Source: Diaphorobacter limosus
GTDB taxonomy: Bacteria; Pseudomonadota; Gammaproteobacteria; Burkholderiales; Burkholderiaceae_C
Assembly (NCBI RefSeq): GCF_033100095.1
Contig: NZ_CP136921.1
Coordinates: forward strand, 1,520,501 to 1,584,500
Direction of reading: 5' to 3'
Length of the DNA stretch: 64,000 bases
Shown: positions 1 through 8,017 of the stretch, piece by piece
Position numbering within the stretch: the first letter of the stretch is position 1
Layout of the letters: each line of letters begins with the position of its first letter
Made by a program: the position numbers and the translations under genes
The notes under the pieces: model-generated
Seen by the model: only the letters and a program-made list of their open reading frames with translations
Database searches by the model: none
What the model was told of the DNA's origin: nothing

Positions 1-900
1 GCCATTGACGACAACGTGGCCCACCCCATCCTCATCGGTCGCCCGGCGGTGATTGCCGCGCGCATCGCCAAGGCCGGCCTGCGCATGGAGCCTGGCAAGG
101 ATGTGGAAGTGTGCGACCCCTCGGACGACCCGCGCTTTCGCCAGTACTGGGAAACCTACTACCAGCTCATGAAGCGCGACGGCGCCACGCCCGAGATGGC
201 CAAGGCCGCCGTGCGCCGCTCCAACACCATCATCGCCTCGCTGATGGTGAAGCTGGGCGACGCCGATGCCATGATCTGCGGCCTGGTCGGCACCTACGAG
301 ACGCATCTGGAGCGCATCCACCACATCCTGGGCCACTCCCCGGACGCCAAACAATACGCGGCGCTGAACGCGCTGATGACTCCCAACAACGGAACACTGT
401 TCATCACCGACACCTACGTCAACGAAGACCCCACCGCCGAGGAGCTGGCCGACATCGCCTGGGCCGCCGTGCAGGAGGTGCAGCGCTTTGGCATCCCGCC
501 GAAGGTGGCATTCCTGTCGCACTCCAGCTTTGGCTCGTCCAAGCGTGCCTCGGCACGCAAGATGCGCGCCGCGCGCGACCTGTTCGTGGCGCGCCATCCC
601 GACATCGAATGCGATGGCGAACTGCACGGCGACGCGGCGCTGGAGCCCAAGGTGCGCAACACCTACTTGCAGGATTCCACGCTCACCGCCCCAGCGAACC
701 TGCTGGTCTGCCCGAACATCGACGCGGCCAACATTCTCTACAACGTACTCAAAACCACGACCAGCGGTGGCGTGACCGTGGGCCCCGTGCTCATGGGCAC
801 CTCAGCGTCGGCCCATATCCTCACGCCCGCTGCCACCGTGCGCCGCGTGCTGAACATGACCGCCCTGGCCGTGGTCAACAGCGCCACGCGCAATCAGTAA
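1..900 (+). CDS. maeB: NADP-dependent malic enzyme, C-terminal phosphotransacetylase-like domain (5' truncated by window edge)
   Basis: The frame is open from base 1 to a TAA at 898-900, so only the last 299 residues of a protein that is normally about 760 residues are present. What remains matches the phosphate acetyltransferase-like domain at the C-terminus of MaeB-type malic enzymes (for example GLVGTYETHLERIHHILG, and MGTSASAHILTPAATVRRVLN close to the end). MaeB oxidatively decarboxylates malate to pyruvate with NADP; the PTA-like part is thought to be regulatory rather than catalytic. The N-terminal malic and NAD-binding domains lie outside the window. A stand-alone phosphotransacetylase cannot be strictly excluded without the upstream sequence, but the wording of the domain fits MaeB better. 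A strong terminator follows directly. Confidence 0.85.
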   Translation, partial: AIDDNVAHPILIGRPAVIAARIAKAGLRMEPGKDVEVCDPSDDPRFRQYWETYYQLMKRDGATPEMAKAAVRRSNTIIASLMVKLGDADAMICGLVGTYETHLERIHHILGHSPDAKQYAALNALMTPNNGTLFITDTYVNEDPTAEELADIAWAAVQEVQRFGIPPKVAFLSHSSFGSSKRASARKMRAARDLFVARHPDIECDGELHGDAALEPKVRNTYLQDSTLTAPANLLVCPNIDAANILYNVLKTTTSGGVTVGPVLMGTSASAHILTPAATVRRVLNMTALAVVNSATRNQ

Positions 901-917
901 GCTCCATTACTGACAAC

Positions 918-957
918 AAAAAGGGCTGGCGCCACTCGCGGCGCCAGCCCTTTTTTT
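918..957. terminator. Bidirectional Rho-independent terminator
   Basis: A perfect 11-bp GC-rich stem (GGGCTGGCGCC at 923-933 with its complement at 940-950) closes a 6-nt loop, with an A-run before and seven T after. It sits between the convergent maeB and yceI genes and can serve both strands. Confidence 0.9.
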
Positions 958-978
958 CAGGCGGTCTCAATCCCGTAC

Positions 979-1551
979 TTACTGCTTGATGGCCTCGATC
1001 TGCGCCACGATGCGCACATTCTTCGGAAAACCGTACTGCACGCCATAGTCCGCGCCAAAGGCCGTGCGATCTATCGTGGTTTCAAAGTCGCCACCGCAAA
1101 CCTCGCGCTTGAGCATGGGGCTGTCGTAGCAGGCGAACTGATTGGCCTTGAAGGTCACGGGCTGGGTCTTGCCCTTGATCGTCAGGTTGCCCGAGACAGC
1201 CGTGAGCTTGTCGCCCTCATAGGTGAACTTGTCACCGACGAACTGCGCCGTGGGGAACTTGGCGGCATCAAAAATTTCGGCACTCTGCAGGTGTTTGTCG
1301 AACTGCGCCGTGCCGGTATTGATGGAGTTGATGTGGAACGTCAGCTCCACCTTGCCCACCCGGCCAGCCTTGTCGAACTGCACCGAACCCTCCTTCTTGT
1401 CGAAGCGGCCGCGGTTCACGCTGGCGCCAAAGTGCCCGATCTCAAAGGTGGCAAAGGTGTGCGTCGGGTCAATGGCATAGGTCGCAGGCTCGGCATGCAC
1501 GGCGGTGGCGGTCAATGCAGCAGCGGCAATGGTGAGGAAGGCAGAACGCAT
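979..1551 (-). CDS. YceI-family periplasmic lipocalin-like protein (copy 1)
   Basis: A 190-residue protein with a Sec signal peptide (MRSAFLTIAAAALTATAVHA) followed by the YceI beta-barrel (TYAIDPTHTFATFEIGHFG; later GNLTIKGKTQPVTF). YceI proteins form a lipocalin-like barrel that binds isoprenoid lipids such as polyisoprenoids or quinone precursors in the periplasm. I chose the ATG at 1549-1551 because it opens the signal peptide and has GGAG about nine bases upstream; a start further upstream would add 17 residues that do not look like a signal. It is the last gene of a minus-strand cluster with a second YceI and a cytochrome b561. The ligand is unknown. Confidence 0.9.
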   Translation of the reverse strand: MRSAFLTIAAAALTATAVHAEPATYAIDPTHTFATFEIGHFGASVNRGRFDKKEGSVQFDKAGRVGKVELTFHINSINTGTAQFDKHLQSAEIFDAAKFPTAQFVGDKFTYEGDKLTAVSGNLTIKGKTQPVTFKANQFACYDSPMLKREVCGGDFETTIDRTAFGADYGVQYGFPKNVRIVAQIEAIKQ

Positions 1552-1602
1552 GAATCGGTACTCCAGAGTTGTTTGAACAGTCGTGTTGAGAAAAAGTCGC
1601 AA

Positions 1603-2184
1603 TCAAAGTTTCGGCACGCCGGTCAAGGCCAGCTTGAATTTGACCTGGACGTCATCGGCCACCATGGACGTATCCGCCCATTCGTTTTCGCCAATTTTGA
1701 AAGCCAGGCGCTTGATGACAAAGCTGCCGGCGGCCGTGGTGTTGCCACCGGCCTGGGTCAATGTGACGGGCACCAGCACATCATGCACCGCCCCCTTGAT
1801 GCTGAGCTTGCCCGCCACCTCGTACCTGCCAGCGCCCACCGCCTTGATGGCAGTGGACTCGAAGGTGGCCTGAGGGAACTTGGGCACATTGAACCAGACG
1901 GCCTTCGGCAGTTCGGCATCCGTCTCACGCACACCCAATGTGGCGCTACTGGTATCCACCGTGAAAGCCACCTTGCTCGTTGCCGGCTTGGCAGGGTCGA
2001 ACGCCACCTGTGCGTCGAATTTCTTGAACCGGCCCTCGACGGGAACGCCCATTTGCTTGCTGACAAAGGCGATTTCGCTGTTCTCGGCTATCAGTTTTTG
2101 CTGAGCGAGAGCGGGGCCAGTGGCCAGGCAGGCCGCGCCAGCCAGGGCCCAGGCCATGTGTCGGGAAAAAACCATGGTTGTCAT
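1603..2184 (-). CDS. YceI-family periplasmic lipocalin-like protein (copy 2)
   Basis: A 193-residue YceI-family protein with a signal peptide ending near GPALAQ, followed by the barrel (IAENSEIAFVSKQMGVPVEGRF, GKLSIKGAVHDVLVPVTL). It is clearly divergent from the copy 50 bases downstream, so this is an old paralogue pair and not a recent tandem duplication. AGGA about ten bases upstream supports the ATG at 2184; an ATG three codons further in is an alternative. It lies between cytochrome b561 and the other YceI with short gaps, consistent with one transcript. The likely role is periplasmic isoprenoid or quinone-type lipid binding linked to b561 redox chemistry; that link is inference from the known yceJ-yceI pairing. 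Confidence 0.88.
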   Translation of the reverse strand: MTTMVFSRHMAWALAGAACLATGPALAQQKLIAENSEIAFVSKQMGVPVEGRFKKFDAQVAFDPAKPATSKVAFTVDTSSATLGVRETDAELPKAVWFNVPKFPQATFESTAIKAVGAGRYEVAGKLSIKGAVHDVLVPVTLTQAGGNTTAAGSFVIKRLAFKIGENEWADTSMVADDVQVKFKLALTGVPKL

Positions 2185-2222
2185 TCAAAAATCCTGTGTG
2201 CGTTATTGGATGAAGGCGGGCA

Positions 2223-2789
2223 TCAGCCGCGGCCAGGCAGCATGCGTGCCATCAAGCCGTCACGGTCAATGAAGTGATGCTTCACGGCCGCCGCCACATG
2301 GAGCACCACCAGCAACGCCAATGCATAGGCAGCCAACCCATGCAAGGGCTTGAGGGCATCTGCCAATTCAGGGCTGACGGGCACAAAGTCGGGCAACGGC
2401 AGCCAGCCCAGAAACACAATCGGAAAACCCGCCGCGGAGCTATATGCCCAACCCAGCAAGGGGACGATGAAGAACAAGCCGTACATCAGGTGGTGCGTAC
2501 CGTGTTGTGCCCGCTGCTGCCAGCGCGGCATGGCCGCCTGCATGTCTGCGGGCAGCGCGGGCGGTCTGCGAATGAAACGCCACACCAGGCGCAGCACCGA
2601 CAAGGCCAGCACCGCCATGCCCGCCCACTTGTGCCAGTTGTAAAGCTTGAGGCGCTGCGGCGAAAACGGCAGCCCGGTCATGTACCAGCCCGCGACCAGC
2701 ATGACCACGATGGCCAGCCCCAGCACCCAATGCAGGGCGATAGCAGGGGCACCATAGCGTGCGGGGCGTTGCGTAGTAACAGGGCTCAT
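2223..2789 (-). CDS. Cytochrome b561 family membrane protein (YceJ-like)
   Basis: A 188-residue, four-helix membrane protein of the bacterial cytochrome b561 family. The expected heme-ligand histidines are visible: HWVLG in helix 1, NWHKWAG ahead of helix 2, HHLMYGLFF before helix 3 and VVLHVAAAVKHHF in helix 4. These proteins carry two b hemes and exchange electrons with the quinone pool; E. coli YceJ is encoded next to YceI, as here. The ATG at 2787-2789 is preferred over an in-frame TTG five codons upstream; neither has a good ribosome-binding site. It is first in the b561-yceI-yceI cluster. The roughly 230 bases between it and the divergent CheX-like gene hold no gene I can recognise. Confidence 0.88.
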   Translation of the reverse strand: MSPVTTQRPARYGAPAIALHWVLGLAIVVMLVAGWYMTGLPFSPQRLKLYNWHKWAGMAVLALSVLRLVWRFIRRPPALPADMQAAMPRWQQRAQHGTHHLMYGLFFIVPLLGWAYSSAAGFPIVFLGWLPLPDFVPVSPELADALKPLHGLAAYALALLVVLHVAAAVKHHFIDRDGLMARMLPGRG

Positions 2790-3023
2790 GGAATATGCGT
2801 ACAAGAAACTGGATCGTCGGTCTTTTGTGCCATTGCCCCTTCAAGGGTTCAAAAATCAATGACTTATGAAGTTTAGGGGGCGACCAATGCGCCTGGTTTC
2901 AATCGAATTGTTGTTTTAGTTCAAATTTTATGAACATCCAGGGCTCCCATGTTGCGGCGGCGCACCAGATCAACGCATGGCCACCCAAAGATTGCCTCGG
3001 CTTGATTACACTCTGATACAGCG

Positions 3024-3713
3024 ATGAATCCCCCAAACACCCCCGTCGTTTTCGGCACCGAGAACATCCTGCTGTCCCTGTGCAACTCCGTCACGCGTGT
3101 GCTTTCCGTGGCCACGCAAGGGCCGGTGCACTACTCGGCCATGGTGCAGCGCATCACCAAGACCTGCCTCAAACCGGACATTGGCTGCTTTGTGCTGTTC
3201 GATGGCGGCTTCTCCGGGCTGGTCATCATCAACTTTTCGGCCGCCGCTGCCATGGAGATCTACGAGCGCTACATGCTCAGCATGGGAATGGCACGCGAAG
3301 AACTGGCCAGCTCCTTCACTTCGGACGAGGTGAGCAACGTCATGGGCGAGCTGATGAATCAGGTGGTGGGCGACTTCACGGGCAAGGTGCGGCGCGAGCT
3401 GCAGACCCACATCACACAAAACCAGCCCAAGATGCTGGTGATCAACCAGCAGGTGATGCTGAGCGTGGACGCCAATCTGGATCAGCCCGAGGCGCGCCGC
3501 GTCTCCTTCTACACCGCCAACAACAACATCTTCTACCTGGAACTGGCGATAGACCGCACGCAGTTCATCAAGCTCTACGATTTCGAGCCCCAGGATGCGC
3601 CCGACCCCGACGCCCTGATGGCCCAGGCCGCCGGGGCTGCGGCAACGGCCACGGCGGCCCTTCCCGATCCGGACGCAGACACCGAGGCATTGCTCAAATC
3701 CCTGGGTATGTAG
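3024..3713 (+). CDS. CheX-like / DUF3334 family protein
   Basis: A soluble 229-residue protein. The central part (CLKPDIGCFVLFDGGFSGLV, then SDEVSNVMGELMNQVVGDFT) is very characteristic of a conserved family I recall as DUF3334, related to the CheX/CheC phosphatase fold; the E-x-x-N-type motif ELMNQ resembles the CheX catalytic signature. Such proteins are suspected of dephosphorylating response regulators or acting in chemotaxis, but no function is established to my knowledge. The last 35 residues are Ala/Asp rich and end in a short helix (TEALLKSLGM). No ribosome-binding site precedes the ATG. No chemotaxis genes are nearby, so context does not help. Confidence 0.7.
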   Translation: MNPPNTPVVFGTENILLSLCNSVTRVLSVATQGPVHYSAMVQRITKTCLKPDIGCFVLFDGGFSGLVIINFSAAAAMEIYERYMLSMGMAREELASSFTSDEVSNVMGELMNQVVGDFTGKVRRELQTHITQNQPKMLVINQQVMLSVDANLDQPEARRVSFYTANNNIFYLELAIDRTQFIKLYDFEPQDAPDPDALMAQAAGAAATATAALPDPDADTEALLKSLGM

Positions 3714-3907
3714 ATCGCCGGCGGCCGGGCAGCGCCGCTCGCGCCAGCGGCCAATGCCCTCCCGCGGGCATGCATATCGGGCACGACAAGGGGTTTCAGG
3801 GTAAAATCGCCTGTTGCGGTCGGGGGCACCATGCCTAGAGTCCACCACCCCACTCCCCCGGCTTTTCGTCGACTTTTGTCGACTAATACCTGTGAGATAG
3901 AAGTGCC

Positions 3908-4396
3908 ATGGCGATCGTTGTCAACAAACCCCTTCCCGAATTTGAAGCCAATGCGACCGGCGGAATCAAGGTTTCCAATGTATCGCACCAGGGCCAGATC
4001 CTGATTCTGTACTTCTACCCCAAGGACAATACACCGGGTTGCACCACCGAGGCCATGCAATTCCGTGACAAGTTCAAGGACTTTGAAAAAGCCGGTGCCG
4101 TGGTATTTGGCGTGTCGCGCGACAACATGAAGTCGCACGACGACTTCAAGGAGAAGCTGGAGCTGCCCTTCGAGCTCATTGCCGACACCGAAGAGAAGAT
4201 GTGCCACATGTTCGGCGTGGTCAAGAACAAGATCATGTACGGCAAGAAGGTCAAGGGCATAGAGCGCAGCACCTTCCTCATCAATCCCGAGGGCATCCTG
4301 GTGCAGGAATGGCGCGGCCTGAAGGTGCCCGGCCATGTGGACGAGGTACTCAAGGCCGTGAAGGCCATCAAGGCACCCGTCAAGAAGGCCGCGTAA
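3908..4396 (+). CDS. bcp: PrxQ/BCP-type peroxiredoxin (thiol peroxidase)
   Basis: A 162-residue peroxiredoxin of the PrxQ/bacterioferritin-comigratory-protein class. These reduce H2O2 and organic hydroperoxides in the cytoplasm using thioredoxin. The peroxidatic motif is intact (YPKDNTPGCTTEA, Cys45), with the conserved Arg in GVSRDN. The resolving cysteine that E. coli BCP carries five residues later is absent (Met50), and the only other cysteine is Cys99 (KMCHMF), so this looks like a 1-Cys enzyme or one that uses a different resolving partner. The C-terminus is Lys/Ala rich. The gene stands alone and ends at a strong terminator. Confidence 0.92.
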   Translation: MAIVVNKPLPEFEANATGGIKVSNVSHQGQILILYFYPKDNTPGCTTEAMQFRDKFKDFEKAGAVVFGVSRDNMKSHDDFKEKLELPFELIADTEEKMCHMFGVVKNKIMYGKKVKGIERSTFLINPEGILVQEWRGLKVPGHVDEVLKAVKAIKAPVKKAA

Positions 4397-4480
4397 ACCC
4401 GGTACGACACGACCCGGAGCCGTCACATGGGGCATGCATAATGAATTCATGCGGCTGAAAAACGCTACCTGCCCCTCTCC

Positions 4481-4521
4481 ACACAAAGCCGCCTCGGTCT
4501 CCAGGCGGCTTTGTGTTTTTT
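4481..4521 (+). terminator. Rho-independent terminator of the peroxiredoxin gene
   Basis: A perfect 14-bp stem (4481-4494 with 4503-4516) and 8-nt loop are followed by a T-run to 4521. An in-frame GTG for the next gene lies inside this stem at 4513, which argues against that start. Confidence 0.9.
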
Positions 4522-4551
4522 GAATGCCCCTCCAGCGAGGCCTTTCACACC

Positions 4552-6321
4552 ATGCCCCTGCCCCCCGCCCCGACCAAGCGCGCCGCCCTGCTCTCTCCCG
4601 ATGCCTACCGTCTGGCAGCACCCCAGGAAGAAGCACCCAACAGCGCCGACACAGAGACATTGCCCAGCGCCACGCGCAAGCGCGCCACCAGCAAAAACAA
4701 GGCCGGCAGCGTGGCAGGCCCAGCCATCACCGGCACCGCCACGGCAACACCTGCGGTCGCCGCTGCCCCGGCCAAGCCGGCCATCACCGGCCCCGCCCCC
4801 GTCACACAGGCACGCAGCCGGCCCGCAGCGGACAAACCCGCCAGCGATGGCAGTGACGCCACGCCCAGCAACGTCATGCCGCTGCGCGCCGCACCCGCCG
4901 GCGCAGCACGCAAGCGCCGCGCCACGGGCCCGAAAAAGATGTTCGTGCTCGACACCAATGTGCTGCTGCACGACCCGACCAGCCTGTTCCGCTTCGAGGA
5001 GCACGACATCTTCCTGCCGATGATCGTGCTCGAGGAACTGGACGCCCACAAAAAGGGCATGACCGAGGTGGCACGCAACGGCCGCCAGGCCAGCCGCACG
5101 CTGGACGCGCTGGCCGCAGCCCATGGCGCGGCCGACATGGCGCATGGCCTGAAGCTGGATGCGACGGGCCAGCGCGCTGCCACGGGCAGCCTGTTCTTTC
5201 AGACGGCCCCGCTGTCCTATCAGCTGCCCGCCAGCCTGCCCCAGGGCAAGGCCGACAACCAGATCCTGGGCGTGGTCGAGGCCCTGCGCAAGCTGCACGC
5301 GCCGCGCGAGGTGGTGCTGGTGTCCAAGGACATCAACATGCGCGTCAAGGCCCGCGCCCTGGGCCTGGCGGCCGAGGACTACCAGAACGACAAGACGCTG
5401 GAGGATGGCGACCTGCTGTACTCCGGCAGCCTGGCCCTGCCCCAGGACTTCTGGAGCAAGGCCGGCAAGAACGTGGAGAGCTGGCAAAGCGGCGTGCACA
5501 TGTACTACCGCATCGGCGGGCCGGTGGTGGCACAGCTGATGATCAACCAGTTCGTCTACTTCGAGGCACCGGGCGAGCCCAGCCTGTACGCGCGCGTGAC
5601 CGAGATCCGCGACAAGACGGCGGTGCTGGAGACGCTCAAGGACTACGGCTCGGCCAAGAACGCCGTCTGGGGCGTGAACACGCGCAACCGCGAGCAGAAC
5701 TTCGCCATGAACCTGCTCATGGATCCCGACGTGGACTTCGTCACCCTGACCGGCACGGCCGGCACGGGCAAGACGCTGATGGCCCTGGCCGCCGGCCTGA
5801 CCCAGGTGCTGGACGAGCGCCGCTATACCGAGATCATCATGACCCGCGCGACGGTGAGCGTGGGCGAGGACATAGGCTTTCTGCCCGGCACCGAGGAGGA
5901 AAAGATGGGCCCCTGGATGGGTGCGCTGGACGACAACCTCGAATTTTTGGCCAAGGGTGACGGCGGCAACGCTGGCGAATGGGGGCGTGCTGCAACGAAC
6001 GAGCTGATCCGAAGCCGCATCAAGATCAAGAGCATGAACTTCATGCGCGGGCGCACCTTCCTGAACAAGTACGTCATCATCGACGAGGCGCAGAACCTGA
6101 CGCCGAAGCAGATGAAGACCCTGATCACGCGCGCCGGCCCCGGCACCAAGATCATCTGCATGGGCAATCTGGCGCAGATCGACACGCCCTACCTGACCGA
6201 GGGCAGCTCGGGCCTGACCTACGCCGTGGATCGCTTCAAGGGCTGGCCGCACAGCGGCCATATCCTGCTGGCGCGCGGCGAACGCTCGCGCCTGGCGGAC
6301 TTTGCTAGCGAGGTGCTGTGA
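4552..6321 (+). CDS. PIN-PhoH family protein (PhoH2-type ATPase/ribonuclease)
   Basis: A 589-residue protein in three parts. Residues 1 to about 125 are an Ala/Pro/Thr-rich, probably disordered extension. Residues about 130-280 are a PIN nuclease domain (FVLDTNVLLHDPTSLFRFEE, with acidic residues continuing in VLEELDAHKKG). Residues about 375-589 are the PhoH ATPase, with Walker A GTAGTGKT near residue 400 and Walker B VIIDEAQNLTPKQ. This is the PhoH2/YlaK arrangement, in which related proteins act as RNA helicase-nucleases, and not the short E. coli PhoH. The ATG at 4552 was chosen because the upstream GTG is buried in the terminator hairpin. Followed by a terminator. The RNA target is unknown. 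Confidence 0.88.
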   Translation: MPLPPAPTKRAALLSPDAYRLAAPQEEAPNSADTETLPSATRKRATSKNKAGSVAGPAITGTATATPAVAAAPAKPAITGPAPVTQARSRPAADKPASDGSDATPSNVMPLRAAPAGAARKRRATGPKKMFVLDTNVLLHDPTSLFRFEEHDIFLPMIVLEELDAHKKGMTEVARNGRQASRTLDALAAAHGAADMAHGLKLDATGQRAATGSLFFQTAPLSYQLPASLPQGKADNQILGVVEALRKLHAPREVVLVSKDINMRVKARALGLAAEDYQNDKTLEDGDLLYSGSLALPQDFWSKAGKNVESWQSGVHMYYRIGGPVVAQLMINQFVYFEAPGEPSLYARVTEIRDKTAVLETLKDYGSAKNAVWGVNTRNREQNFAMNLLMDPDVDFVTLTGTAGTGKTLMALAAGLTQVLDERRYTEIIMTRATVSVGEDIGFLPGTEEEKMGPWMGALDDNLEFLAKGDGGNAGEWGRAATNELIRSRIKIKSMNFMRGRTFLNKYVIIDEAQNLTPKQMKTLITRAGPGTKIICMGNLAQIDTPYLTEGSSGLTYAVDRFKGWPHSGHILLARGERSRLADFASEVL

Positions 6322-6343
6322 CGCGAGCATCACTTCTAAAAGA

Positions 6344-6382
6344 ATAGCTGCTTGCGCAGCACAAATAAGCCTAAAGGCGGGT
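6344..6382. repeat. 39-bp palindromic intergenic repeat, copy 1 (degenerate)
   Basis: The left arm ATAGCT and a TAAGC-type right arm keep the 6-3-8-5-8-3-6 spacing seen in the perfect copy at 43596-43634. Its right end merges with the terminator hairpin that follows. Confidence 0.6.
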
Positions 6383-6407
6383 TTTGATTCAAAACCCGCC
6401 TTTTTTT
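6373..6407. terminator. Bidirectional terminator between phoH and the ALDH gene
   Basis: A 13-bp stem (AAAGGCGGGTTTT at 6373-6385 with its complement at 6391-6403), 5-nt loop and T-run to 6407, between convergent genes. Confidence 0.85.
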
Positions 6408-6412
6408 ATGCC

Positions 6413-7945
6413 TCACACGTCAAAACGCACGCCCTGCGCCAGCGGCAGCGCGCCGCTGTAGTTGATGGTGTTGGTGGCGCGGCGCATATAGCCCTTCCAG
6501 GCGTCCGATCCCGACTCGCGCCCGCCGCCGGTTTCCTTCTCGCCACCGAAGGCGCCACCGATCTCGGCGCCCGAGGTGCCGATGTTGACGTTGGCAATGC
6601 CGCAGTCGCTGCCCGCAGCGGACATGAAGCGCTCGGCATCCATCAGGCTCTGCGTGAAGATGGCAGACGACAGACCCTGGGGCACAGCATTCTGCAGCGC
6701 GATGGCCATGTCGGTGTCGCCGTCGTAACGCAGCACATAAAGGATGGGCGCGAAGGTCTCGTGCTGCACCACCGCGGACTGCTGCGGCATCTGCACCAGC
6801 GCCGGGCGCACATACCAGGCCTCCTGCCCCAGATCCTCGCGCACGCGTTCGCCGCCCAGCACCTGGCCGCCCTCGGCCCGGGCCTGGGCCAGTGCCTGCT
6901 GCATGGCATCAAACGCGGCGCGGTCGATCAGCGGGCCGACCAGGGTGCCGTCCGTCAGCGGGTCGCCGATGGCGATGCTGCCGTAGATCGCCGCCAGCCG
7001 CGCCAGCAGCGCGTCGGCTACGGACTCATGCACGATCAAGCGGCGCAGCGTGGTGCAGCGCTGGCCGGCCGTGCCGACGGCGGCAAAGGTGATGGCGCGC
7101 GCCGCCAGCTCCAGGTCGGCCGTGGGCGTGACGATCATGGCGTTGTTGCCGCCCAGCTCCAGGATGGCGCGGCCAAAGCGCTCGGCCACCTTTACCGCGA
7201 CTTGGCGGCCCATGCGCGTGGAGCCCGTGGCGCTGACCACCGCCACCTGCGCACTGGCGGCAAGCAGTTCGCCCAGCTCGCGCCCGCCGATCAAGAGCTG
7301 GCTCAGACCCTCGGGCACCGTGCCTGGCCTGTCGGCATTGAAGGCTGCCATGGCCTGCAGCAGCAGATGCTGGCAGGCGATGGCCGTGAGCGGCGTTTTT
7401 TCCGACGGCTTCCAGACGATGGCATTGCCGCAGACCAGGGCCAGGGCGGCATTCCACGACCACACGGCGACAGGGAAGTTGAAGGCCGAGATGATGCCCA
7501 CCACGCCCATGGGGTGCCAAGTTTCCATCATGCGGTGGCCGGGCCGCTCGCTGGCAATCGTCAGGCCGTGCAGCTGGCGCGACAGGCCGACGGCGAAGTC
7601 GCAGATGTCGATCATCTCCTGCACCTCGCCCAGGCCCTCGGCAGTGATCTTGCCCGCCTCCAGCGACACCAGGGCGCCCAGGGCCGCCTTGTGCCGGCGC
7701 AGCAGCTCACCCAGGCGGCGCACCAGATCGCCACGCACGGGGGCGGGAACATTGCGCCAGGTCTGGCTGGCGCGCTGTGCGTTGGCGATCTGCGCCTGGG
7801 CCTGCGCGGCACCGCACCATTTCAAGTGGGCCAGTACCGCCCCATCGCGCGGCGCACGGATGGTGCAGTCGCTGCCCGCGAAGGCCTGGAGGTTCAGGCC
7901 CAGATCCTGCAATACCTGCTGCAAATACGTGTGCGAATCGGGCAT
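6413..7945 (-). CDS. amaB: ALDH7-family aldehyde dehydrogenase, probable L-piperidine-6-carboxylate dehydrogenase
   Basis: A 510-residue NAD(P)-dependent aldehyde dehydrogenase. The general-base motif (ILELGGNN) and the nucleophile motif (GTAGQRCTTLRR) are intact, and the sequence style (antiquitin-like ends, GEVQEMIDICDFAVGLSRQL, GGEKETGGGRESGSDAWK) fits the ALDH7 family. In Pseudomonas the family oxidises L-piperidine-6-carboxylate (alpha-aminoadipate semialdehyde) to alpha-aminoadipate in lysine catabolism. GAGGAGG six bases before the ATG supports the start. No other lysine-catabolic gene is adjacent, so the substrate is family inference; betaine-aldehyde or other semialdehyde activity is possible. 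Confidence 0.8.
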   Translation of the reverse strand: MPDSHTYLQQVLQDLGLNLQAFAGSDCTIRAPRDGAVLAHLKWCGAAQAQAQIANAQRASQTWRNVPAPVRGDLVRRLGELLRRHKAALGALVSLEAGKITAEGLGEVQEMIDICDFAVGLSRQLHGLTIASERPGHRMMETWHPMGVVGIISAFNFPVAVWSWNAALALVCGNAIVWKPSEKTPLTAIACQHLLLQAMAAFNADRPGTVPEGLSQLLIGGRELGELLAASAQVAVVSATGSTRMGRQVAVKVAERFGRAILELGGNNAMIVTPTADLELAARAITFAAVGTAGQRCTTLRRLIVHESVADALLARLAAIYGSIAIGDPLTDGTLVGPLIDRAAFDAMQQALAQARAEGGQVLGGERVREDLGQEAWYVRPALVQMPQQSAVVQHETFAPILYVLRYDGDTDMAIALQNAVPQGLSSAIFTQSLMDAERFMSAAGSDCGIANVNIGTSGAEIGGAFGGEKETGGGRESGSDAWKGYMRRATNTINYSGALPLAQGVRFDV

Positions 7946-7965
7946 GACGCCTCCTCAAGGTCAAA

Positions 7966-8004
7966 CAAGGTTCCAGCGCTTATCCATCAAGCGCAAGCAG
8001 CTAT
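7966..8004. repeat. 39-bp palindromic intergenic repeat, copy 2
   Basis: AGCGCTTA at 7975-7982, CAAGCGC from 7988 and AGCTAT at 7999-8004 match the family geometry exactly; the outer left arm is degraded. It fills the gap between dnaB and the ALDH gene. Confidence 0.75.
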
Positions 8005-8017
8005 CAATTAAGTAGTA

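Noticed and set aside
2790..3023. Gene between cytochrome b561 and the CheX-like gene
   Set aside because: Only a short, AT-richer divergent promoter region; the open frames are shadows without recognisable features.
4513..4551. Upstream GTG start for the PIN-PhoH gene
   Set aside because: The GTG lies in the stem of the preceding terminator and would have no accessible ribosome-binding site.
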